NCBI GenBank assembly: GCA_003427395.1
Contig: BFEA01000645.1
Span: 816,828-847,480, forward strand
DNA length: 30,653 nucleotides
From: Chara braunii
Taxonomy: Eukaryota; Streptophyta; Charophyceae; Charales; Characeae
Direction: 5' to 3'
The notes beneath the pieces are model-generated. The model made no database searches and had not been told where the DNA came from. It saw only the letters and a list, made by a program, of their open reading frames with translations. This document shows, piece after piece, positions 7,899-16,735 of this stretch (positions are counted from its first letter, which is position 1; each line of letters opens with the position of its first letter). Position numbers and translations under genes: made by a program.

Positions 7899-9547
7899 TA
7901 NCGCCACTGCCCCGACTATCGCGACATCCATGCGACTTTTCGGAGTGGCAAGACCGTCCCAAACTAGTCTCTCGGGGACAACGGTCTTGTGTACTGACAC
8001 AGTTCAAAGGGCACTAGAGAGCCCCATATTTGCGTTCCCTCCACGGGACAACTACGTGTCCGGGCAGTAGCAGAGTTCCATGACTAGGCAGCCACCGGTC
8101 ATATGAGCTTCCACAAGACGTTAGCTCGTGTGAGCCGCCTGTACGTCTGACCGAAGCGCAAAAACTTTGTGAAGGACTACGTCGCAGAGTGTCCCACCTG
8201 TCAGGAGGTGAACAGTGCGAACCACCTTCCTTATAGTTTGCTCCAGCCTCTTCCTATCCTGAAGGTCATTGGCAATCCATCTCAATGGACTTTATCGGTC
8301 CTCTTCGTCCTCCGACCCTCCGCGGTCATGATGCTATCCTAGTCCTCGTCGACCGCTTCACAAAGCGCGCACGCTTTGTTCTGTGTCGCTATGCCATCAG
8401 TGCACGTGAGGTCACCGACATCGTGTTTGACCAAGTCATGTGTGACCACGACTTACCTCTGAGCATCATATCTGACCGTGACCCGCGCTTTACCAGCCGA
8501 TTCTGGCGACGGCTCCACGAGGTGTTCGGAACCCAGCTCCACTTCTCCTCGTCTTACCATCCCCAGACTGATGGTCAGACCGAGGTCACGAACAGGACTC
8601 TCGGAAATATCCTCCCAAAGATTGTTTGTAACAACCAGTANTGGGACCTCCATCTTGCCCACGCGGAGATAGTCTACAACCACGNCGTTTCGCCAACCAC
8701 GGAGATGTCGCCTTACTATTGCGACCTCGGCTATCACCCTCGTGTTCCCGCGGACTTCCTTCGATCGTCACAGTTGCACCCCGACACGAGTTGTCCCGCG
8801 CTGGATNATTGGGTTGCACACATGACGTCGATCATGCAGACCGCGCATGAGCACATAGCCGCTTTCCAGACTCGCATGGTCGCACGTGCGAACCGATGGA
8901 GGATGAATCATTCATTGAAAGTCGGTGATGATGTGTTTTTCGACGCTCGCCACTTACAACTTGAAGCGGACACGCTTCGCAAGTTTCGGCGTCGGTTCTT
9001 TGACCCATGCCGCATTCTCCAGGCCGTTGGTTCTGATACAGTATCTAGCCCGGTCAGCTTTCGTGTGAAGTTGCCCGACTACCTACACCAGGCTCGTGTA
9101 CACGATGTCTACCACATCTCGTTACTGCGTCCCTACCGCAGATCGTCCGAGCGTTTCGTTGGACGACCATACGAGCACCCTTTACCCATCATGGTGGACG
9201 GCCATGAGGAGTTCCTCGTTTCAGACATCATTGGTCGTAGAGTCACCGACGACAACCCTCCTCACGTCGAGTATCTCGTACGTTGGAAGGGTTACCCTGA
9301 TGAAGAGGTTACTTGGGAGCCCCTCGAGCACTTGCAGCACGTTCGCATGTTGGTGCNTGCCTATGACCGTGCTCGTCGTGCTGGGTTCACTGCCCCTCCT
9401 CAACCCACTGACCCCGTTCCTTCTCCCTCGGCTGAGGAGACCGCTGAAGTCAAGCCTGCTCCATCTGAGGCAGACCTTCAGCAACAGCCAGATGCTTTTA
9501 AGCGTCCACAGCGCACTCGTCGTCGTCTTGCTCGATACGACGATTGA
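7899..9547 (+). pseudogene. pol: Integrase with C-terminal chromodomain
   Basis: The zinc-binding N-terminal part (about 7899-8220, His pair FHD..GHMSFH and CPTC) is in the RT frame. It is cut by TAGs at 7965 and 8085 and TGAs at 7995 and 8148. The two TGAs fall where Trp is expected or plausible (8148 in YVWPK). A one-base loss near 8264-8266 then shifts the frame. From 8285 the frame is open to TGA 9545. The catalytic triad is complete: Asp 8288 (MDFIGPL), Asp 8474 (ISDRDPRF) and Glu 8582 (DGQTEVTNRT), with 35 residues between the last two, the exact D,D-35-E spacing. A chromodomain follows at about 9206-9343 (EEFLVSDIIGRR..YLVRWKGYPDEEVTWEPLEHL), the module chromoviruses use to tether to modified histones. 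The tail is basic. Three ambiguous bases sit in the core region and one just after the chromodomain. Confidence 0.9.
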
Positions 9548-10587
9548 CTCTGACTTATCTTCCCACGTCTTTGACCTCTCAGTACTCAATCCACACCAGT
9601 TTTGCCACTTCAACTCGTCGGGACATTGCGGCACTTCCTCGACGGCATTCCGGACTTCTCATCATGAACGTAATCGGCAGCTTCATGGACTTCGTCACGA
9701 TCAACTCCGCCTACTTTAGACGTCGTCACTCTCTTACCACCTTACCCTATTCAGTACCCTTGTTGTGTCGCATGATGGTCTCCCTTTAGTCGGGTTCCTC
9801 TCAGTTGGACTCTCCCTTGGTATACGCATAGGCATCGGGACCGTAGTGTTGCCCTGGCTTCCCAACTTACGGATCTAGCTCCGACTTCCCTCACTTCAGG
9901 AGTTATTTGCATGATTCTCTTCCCATCACTTTTTCTACCTTCTGCCGACCCTCACGCCCTAGTTAGGCAGCCTTGCATGCTTCATTTAGGTGTGCCCAGT
10001 ATACCAGGCTCCTTTATTCCCTTGCATGGTCGACCCTACATAGCGGTCACCCCTTCAGTCGAGCATTACTCGCCCTGATGGTCTATCTGTTAGGGTCATT
10101 GGTTCTGTTCACTCCCAGTTCCCTACCCTCATTGAGCCTGATGACCCTGTGGTTTTGTGACACACCCTTCCTGTGACATATGGTTGTCTTGTTATTGTTT
10201 TGTTGCTCTCGGATTGAGGCCTCTGCCTATGACATTTCTAGGATATAGTTGTCTTTGCTTTGGCTGTTTCCAGTCCGAGGCCACTGCCTCCAACAGTCTA
10301 GGACTTAGTTGTCATTCCTTTCTGCTTTCCTAGGACATGTATACTAGTTAGTTGCTTCTTGCTTTCACTTAGGCTGTTAGTTGTGACATTGGCTTTTGTG
10401 ACATTTTTCTAGCCTAGGTTGCATTGCATGGACTCGGCATGGAGCTTGCTCCGCATCCTAGACTACTTAGTTTTTCTTTTCTTTGGTAGAGTTCCGCTTC
10501 TTGTTAGTTTTTCTTTTCTTTGGTAGAGTTCCGCTTCTTGGCGGACGCGTGTTTGTATCTAGGCGATCCATCACAGGCCGAGGATCG
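9548..10587 (+). other. Retrotransposon 3' untranslated region
   Basis: This is about 1 kb of T/C-rich DNA with no convincing gene; short hydrophobic frames at 9544-9789 and 9973-10176 look like chance. It contains a diverged direct repeat (10217-10267 and 10278-10329, GAGGCC.CTGCC..CTAGGA.ATAGTTGTC). It also has an almost perfect 37-bp-period tandem duplication (10468-10503 and 10505-10540, TTTTTCTTTTCTTTGGTAGA). The polypurine tract before the 3' LTR is weak (GGCCGAGGATCG, about 10576-10587). Confidence 0.6.
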
Positions 10588-10896
10588 TGTAGCGGACCTC
10601 TGGTTGGCCTGTGAGACCAGCCCCTTGGCCTGTTCTCACAGGCCTGTGTTGTATTCGGGGTAGTCCAGTCCAGGCCAGTACCTATGTCAGTACCAGCCAG
10701 TCCAGCCCAGTCCANTCAGNCCGCTGGGNTATACTCCANCCAGAGTCTGTACTTCGGATCATTTTACATTCGCACATTTTGGAGTACGTGCGTTGGAGTC
10801 TCGCGTGGGAGCTGCGCTGTGCCATCGCGCTCCCCCTTCATCCTCCATCTCCATCTCTATCCCAGGCGGAGCACCACACCTGGTGGGTCCGCCACA
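10588..10896 (+). repeat. 3' LTR
   Basis: This starts TGTAGCGGACC, ends GGTCCGCCACA and aligns with 566-874 throughout, at an offset of 10022 near the start. It keeps the hairpin GGCCTGTGAGA/TCTCACAGGCC at 10606-10644. Four ambiguous bases lie in 10714-10739. Confidence 0.88.
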
Positions 10897-10946
10897 ACAC
10901 TTGAGTCGAGATATTCCAACAATGAAACAGTTTTTTTCTTGTTCAA

Positions 10947-11078
10947 TTTTTTTTTTGGGAACACCCTGAGCCGATGATAGGGGTGCTGATAAGAGCAGGC
11001 ACCACTAGCACTCCCGTGGAGGCTCCATCTATTGGTGGGGAGCGACACCTGCTGGAAAGCGGGTCCAGCGTCCCAGAA
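10947..11078 (-). repeat. Poly(T)-linked retroposon repeat, copy A
   Basis: A T10 run at 10947-10956 is followed by a core at 11021-11075 (CTATTGGTGGGGAGC..ACCTGCTGG, then GGGTCCAGCGTCCC). The same core lies downstream of poly(T) at four other places in the window. On the minus strand each would read as a unique body ending in poly(A), as SINE or LINE 3' ends do. Confidence 0.5.
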
Positions 11079-11189
11079 CATTGTATTTGTTTCAACTTGT
11101 TTGTTTGAACAGCCATGTAATTGAAATGACAGCAAGGTCCCCCTCTTTTCTAGTCTACCTCCCTCTCTGTTCCCAAAACTCATGCTTGC

Positions 11190-11248
11190 CGGTGATAAGC
11201 AACCGGACTGCTGCCCCCCAGAATAGATGGGGCCTTTTTTTTTTTCCA

Positions 11249-11272
<24 letters not shown>
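11190..11272 (+). repeat. Poly(A)-ended retroposon fragment, inverted to copy A
   Basis: GCCCCCCAGAATAGATGGGGCC, read on the opposite strand, resembles the CTATTC.TGGGG core of copy B. It is followed by T11 (11235-11245), CC and A25 (11248-11272). This copy faces copy A, so poly(T)/poly(A) runs bracket 10947-11272. Confidence 0.4.
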
Positions 11273-11279
<7 letters not shown>

Positions 11280-11950
11280 GCAAGCTACTGTGACAGCCTA
11301 AGGTAAGTGATAGTATACACAGATCTCCTGGCTGCTACTAGGAGAGTTGGTAACAAATCCTGAATATCTAAGTGACAGCAAACAGTCCATTCATCCAGAA
11401 AACAGCCTGCTGTTGTCCTAGTTGTTTGTCTGAACAGACATGTACTTGTAATGACAGCAAGCTGCAGGGCCGCCCTACAAAGAGTGAGATTTGGCAGGTT
11501 GAAGTACCCAGCAGCCTGAATTGTTTGCCTACATGACAGCCTAATGTAAGTGATGGCATACTCAGATCCCATGGCTGCTACTAACAATGAAACAGTTTTA
11601 CCTGTATAGAAAGTAACATGGAGCATAAAAAACCCGTTGACAATTGAAATCCCTTTGTCGACTATGTTTACTTTGGTTTCCTTAGGGGTACCCCTTCCAT
11701 TTGTTCTTGCAGTTCCCCTTTTACTACGCCTCTCATGTACAAGGCTGGCCACACCGATTGTGGTTGAGCGCCACCTGGCCACAAACTCCCATGTTCCTCA
11801 AGCGACCAGTGTACCTTTCTCAGCTATCAATGCTGAGCCTAAAATTGTCCTGCGCACCCCCCCCCCCAAAAATAAAACGGGGTGTGCCTCATTTNGGCTG
11901 GCGCCAGCAGCCATTTCGGTCCGGTACCCAAACTGTAGAAAGTTGCCCGT

Positions 11951-12045
11951 GTTTTTTTTTTTTTTTTTGGGCCAAAATGCTCCAATCTATTCGTGGGGAG
12001 CAGCACCTGCTGGGAACCGAGCCAGTATTAAAGCACCGGGGACAT
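11951..12045 (-). repeat. Poly(T)-linked retroposon repeat, copy B
   Basis: T17 at 11952-11968 is followed by GCTCCAATCTATTCGTGGGG and AGCACCTGCTGGGAACCGAG. The family core is recognisable but diverged after about 12020. Confidence 0.45.
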
Positions 12046-12153
12046 TACCCGGCGTCGGCTGAAGAAAATCTTGCTCGTGTTAACCGGCCCGTATTTGTTT
12101 TTCAACCGGGGAAAGGTGCTGGTGGTTTAACCGCAAACTTGCACACGTGTGCA

Positions 12154-13120
<967 letters not shown>

Positions 13121-13261
13121 GGTGCGACGTCAGACCCGATGGATGATTGGGACGATTCCATGTTCCTGGTGTGACATCAGACCCAATGGATGATTGGGAC
13201 GATACCATGTTCCTGGTGCGACGTCAGACCCGATGGATGATTGGGACGATACCATGTTCCT
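13121..13261 (+). repeat. Three tandem 47-bp repeats over the transposase start
   Basis: The units start at 13121, 13168 and 13215 and run GGTGCGACGTCAGACCCGAT through CCATGTTCCT; they differ at a handful of bases. Each unit contains ATG GAT GAT TGG GAC GAT (ATGs at 13139, 13186 and 13233). Because 47 is not a multiple of three, the three ATGs fall in three different frames. Only the 13233 one leads into the long downstream frame. Confidence 0.9.
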
Positions 13262-14670
13262 GATGGTTTTCGTCCTTCTGCAGTGCATGAACCGAAGGAA
13301 TGCGGCGGCCATGGCTGTCCTGCAGGCAACGGCTGCGATGCCGACTTGTCAGTCGGGGTTGTCTTCCACCCTGTTGCATCTCACGGGTGTGGAGATGCAC
13401 AACATGTCACTGGCGGACGTGCTGGGCAGTGTGTTCGTCGGTCGTGTGGATGGTCGAAGACGCGTGTGGGTGTTGGAACGCACTGGGGGGGGGTGGAACC
13501 GTGGAAGGACCTCCAAAGAGAGGGAGGCAGGCAAGAGAAGGTCTTTCAGTGGTTCTGCAGACTTCCCCGCCCATTGTTCATTGAAATTCTGGCTCGCATA
13601 GCGCCACATATCCAGAGTCAGACGACGAACTGCAGACAGTCAGTGTCGGCGGCGCAGAAGTTTGCATGCGCTCTCATCAGGTGGGCGATGGGAGGTTACT
13701 ACACGCAGTCGGCACATGGTTTGGGGCTTGGTTTGGCGAGCGCGCTGCGGAGCAACATCGATGTCGCCGATGCGCTAATCAGGGGGTGTATGGCCATTTG
13801 CTCCAATTCCCAACCGGGCAGAAGCTGCAAGATANGCTGGACGCTTTCGAACGCAAAGGTCTCCCGGAGTGCGTAAGAACCATAGACTGCACCCATGTGT
13901 ACATCGAGAAGCCTGCAGGTCAGAGGGGGGAGTGTTTCTATGATCACACCGACCAATTCTCTGTCGTGCTGCAGGTGGTCTGCGACCATCAGTGCCGAAT
14001 TCACAGTGTTTTCGTGGGTTGCCCGGGGTCTGTTCATGATAGTCGGGTGCTGCGAGTGTCTCCTCTGCATCGCGAGGCGCAGCGCGGAGGTGGGGTGTTC
14101 AACACGGGCGGGGAGGTGCTGCGTGGTGGCCGCACAATTGGCAGGTACTTGCTCGGCGACGCCGGCTACCCGCACTTGTCGTGGATTATGACTCCGGTTG
14201 GGGGCAACAGCAGTAACGCGGTTGAACAGGTGTATGATGATTGTCACACGTCCGCACGGTCGTGCATCGACCGCGCTTTCGAAAGATTGAAGGTCGTGTG
14301 GAGGAACTTCATCAGGACACAGATCGCGAATATGAAAACCCTTTGCAAAGAGTTTGTGGCCATTTGCATACTTCACAACCTGATGGTGCATGACAGGGTG
14401 CAGGTGGATCCTGAACTGCTATCCGACGACAGTGATAGTGATGGTTGTGATGTGCAAAGCCGACGTCGGCGACGGCGTCCATGTCCGCAAACGCGGCATG
14501 CACCTTGTCCGCCCCCTCCAGAGGAAGACGCATCATGTGCTATTGAGTTGGGGAACGAATTGAGGGATTGTCTCATCATGCATGTCTGGCATCACAGTCG
14601 TGTTCACGGGGCTCCTCCGCTGAACCCTTCGCAGCGATGGTGCAAGGGGGGTTGGCAATACAAATTTTGA
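13233..14670 (+). pseudogene. PIF/Harbinger DDE transposase (HARBI1-like), frameshifted
   Basis: A DDE_4-type nuclease. The likely start is ATG 13233 (MDDWDDTMFL). The reading runs in one frame to a G9 run at 13485-13493, then in a second (VFQWFCRLPRPLFIEILARI, then FACALIRWAMGGYYTQSA, matching the helix-rich N-terminal part of these proteins) to a G5 run near 13783. From there it is in a third frame, open to TGA 14668. The last part holds the catalytic core: Asp 13885 in RTIDCTHVYIEKPA, the family signature GCPGSVHDSRVLR, Asp 14158 in LLGDAGYPHL and Glu 14281 in DRAFERLKVVWRN. It ends in an Arg-rich stretch and LGNELRDCL. All three catalytic residues are present. Both frameshifts sit in G homopolymers, so sequencing error is a real alternative to decay. 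Such proteins usually act with a Myb-like partner. Confidence 0.85.
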
Positions 14671-14731
14671 GCGGAAGTAATCATTATTTTGGCCAGTTTG
14701 TCATTCTCGGTAGACGTCGACTCGATGGATG

Positions 14732-14733
<2 letters not shown>

Positions 14734-14811
<78 letters not shown>
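14734..14811. repeat. (CT)n microsatellite between transposase copies
   Basis: About 39 TC units directly follow GGATGCT at the end of copy 1 and end at an ambiguous base (14812). The duplicated transposase segment starts right after that base. Confidence 0.97.
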
Positions 14812-14812
14812 N

Positions 14813-15618
14813 GAAGCCTGCAGGTCAGAGGGGGGAGTGTTTCTATGATCACACCGACCAATTCTCTGTCGTGCTGCAGGTGGTCTGCGACCATCAGTGC
14901 CGAATTCGTTTTCGTGGGTTGCCCGGGGTCTGTTCATGATAGTCGGGTGCTGCGAGTGTCTCCTCTGCATCGCAAGGCGCAGCGCGGAGGTGGGGTGTTC
15001 AACACGGGCGGGGAGGTGCTGCGTGGTGGCCGCACAATTGGTAGGTACTTGCTCGGCGACGCCGACTACCCGCACTTGCCGTGGATTATGACTCCGGTTG
15101 GGGGCAACAGCAGTAACGCGGCTGAACAGGTGTATGATGATTGTCACACGTCCCCACGGTCGTGCATCGACCGCGCTTTCGGAAGATTGAAGGTCGTGTG
15201 GAGGAACTTCATCAGGACACAGATTGCGAATATGAAAACCCTTTGCAAAGAGTTCGTGGCCATTTGGATACTTCACAACCTGATGGTGCATCACAGGGTG
15301 CAGGTGGATCCTGAACTGCTATCCGACGACGGTGATAGTGATGGTTGTGATGTGCAAAGCCGACGTCGGCGACGACGTCCATGTCCGCAAACGCGGCATG
15401 CACCTTGTCCGCCCCCTCCAGAGGAAGACGCAGCATGTGCTATTGAGTTGGGGAACGAATTGAGGGACTGTCTCATCATGCATGTCTGGCATCAAAGTCG
15501 TGTTCACGGGGCTCCTCCGCTGAACCCTTCGCAGCGATGATGCAAGGGGGGTTGGCAATACAAATTTTGAGCGGTTGGCCAGTTTGTCATTCTCGGTAGA
15601 CGTTGACTCGATGGATGC

Positions 15619-15622
<4 letters not shown>
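14813..15622 (+). pseudogene. Duplicated 3' half of the Harbinger transposase
   Basis: This is a second copy of 13908-14736 with roughly 18 substitutions. It has a 5-bp deletion (ACAGT missing after GCCGAATTC, near 14905) and a 14-bp deletion after the stop codon (near 15574). It begins at EKPAGQRGE, so the first catalytic Asp and the whole N-terminal half are missing. The 5-bp deletion puts the start and the rest in different frames. The catalytic Glu is changed to Gly (GGA at 15181, DRAFGRLKVVW) and the second motif reads GDADYPHL. It cannot encode an active enzyme. It is either a true tandem duplication or two haplotypes assembled end to end. Confidence 0.88.
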
Positions 15623-15671
<49 letters not shown>

Positions 15672-15690
15672 TGTGTGTGTGTGTGTGTGC
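15622..15690. repeat. (TG)n microsatellite after transposase copy 2
   Basis: This occupies the same position relative to copy 2 (after GGATGCTTC) as the (CT)n tract does after copy 1, but the motif is TG with one interruption at 15670. Confidence 0.97.
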
Positions 15691-16261
15691 ATCCATTTCT
15701 ATGCATTCAACCCCCACGACTAGAACCATCAAAGCCCCCAAATCCACCCTCTCACCATCCACGATGCCACCGTCATGCTTGCGGCCGATTCATTAAACAT
15801 GAAGCAAACGAGCAGAAGAGGAATCGGAATCACGAAGAACTAAGGTCTGAACAGAAAAGCACACAGGACTAGGCACCTCACACGACAACATCCAACTGAA
15901 ATGCGTTGTCCACGCAAATATCGAAGCCCATCACAGAATGAAACATGTTCCCACGAAGAGAACGCCCACAACGAAAACAATCATCAATTAACCGGATCAA
16001 TCTTAGGCATCGTATCACTGCTAACACTTTCCCACCCTGAACTAATGATGACACGAACGTGAACAAACTATGTGGCCGCACAATATACTGGTCGCGGAAA
16101 ACCTATCACAAGACTGGACACCAGCCGGCAACGGCGTCTAAAATCTAGGTGGCGGCTCAACTGCTGCCATAAACGAGGCGGCACACCGTGTGGTTGGCCA
16201 AAGTAGAAAAATGGCATGAAAGTCGGCTGCCATGGACTATCAATCAGCCTGAATGGCAAAA
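15691..16261. other. No gene recognised
   Basis: About 570 bases with no frame of coding appearance on either strand and no clear internal repeat. Confidence 0.5.
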
Positions 16262-16735
16262 ATTCACCACACTCACTAGCTGCCCCACGCGCCACGTGGC
16301 AAAGTAAAAACATTCCACACTACGTGGTCACCAAAGAAGCCACAGTAATCATCAACCGCACCATCGCCAACTGCCACACATTCACCACACCGGCCAGCTG
16401 GGTTGCGCGCCACGTGGCGAGACAAAGACGTTGGACACTCGCTGGTCGCCGAAAAAGTCGCAGCCCCATCAACCATACCCTCCCCACCTCCCACACATTC
16501 ACCACACCAGCCAACTGCCCCGCGCGCCACGTGGCGAGACAAAGACGTTGGACAATCGTTGGTCGCCGAAGAAGCCGCATGCCAATCAAACACACCATCG
16601 CCACCTCCACACATTCACCACANCAGCCAGCTGCCCCACGCGGCTTGTGGCGAGACACAGACGTTGGACAGTCGCTGGTCGCCGAAGAAGCCGCAGGCCC
16701 ATCAACGACACCATTGCCACCTTCTGAACCCGACG
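16262..16735. repeat. Four-unit minisatellite, about 117 bp, with G-box palindromes
   Basis: Units begin ATTCACCACA at 16262, 16380, 16497 and 16613 (periods 118, 117 and 116). Each carries CAGCTG or a close variant, then a G-box site, then (except in the first) ACAAAGACGTTGGACA and TCGCCGAA.AAG. The ten-base perfect palindrome GCCACGTGGC is present in units 1 (16291-16300) and 3 (16526-16535), nearly so in unit 2 (about 16409-16418), and destroyed in unit 4 (GCTTGTGGC). The period varies around a multiple of three and no single frame is kept, so this is probably not protein-coding. Confidence 0.88.

Larger units (their letters stand above)
566..10896 (+). mobile_element. Ty3/gypsy chromovirus LTR retrotransposon (decayed)
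   Basis: This is a structurally complete LTR retrotransposon of about 10.3 kb. The order is 5' LTR (566-874), primer-binding site (876-887), leader, gag from 3175, protease, reverse transcriptase, RNase H, integrase, chromodomain (to 9547), 3' UTR and 3' LTR (10588-10896). The RT-RH-IN order and the C-terminal chromodomain place it among Ty3/gypsy chromoviruses, which use the chromodomain to aim integration at chromatin. It cannot be autonomous: gag-pol holds thirteen internal stops and an integrase frameshift, and the RT active site reads YLND. The LTRs differ at roughly one base in ten, so the insertion is old. The 5-bp flanks (AGGTA on the left, ACACT on the right) do not match, so there is no visible target-site duplication. 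That suggests later rearrangement or an assembly join. Confidence 0.92.

Noticed and set aside
3175-8150. Genetic-code change with TAG read as glutamine
   Set aside because: Ten internal TAGs at possible Gln sites is suggestive, but TGA also interrupts the gene, a frameshift is present, RT has a damaging YLND change, and no TAA is used. Silenced-element decay explains all of this. A host-gene test would still be needed to exclude recoding.
9544-10176. An envelope-like third gene after pol
   Set aside because: The two short frames are hydrophobic only because the region is T/C-rich. There is no signal peptide plus transmembrane arrangement and no cysteine pattern.
13121-13261. CRISPR-like array
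   Set aside because: The three 47-bp units abut with no unique spacers, and the window is eukaryotic. The same argument excludes the 16262-16735 minisatellite.
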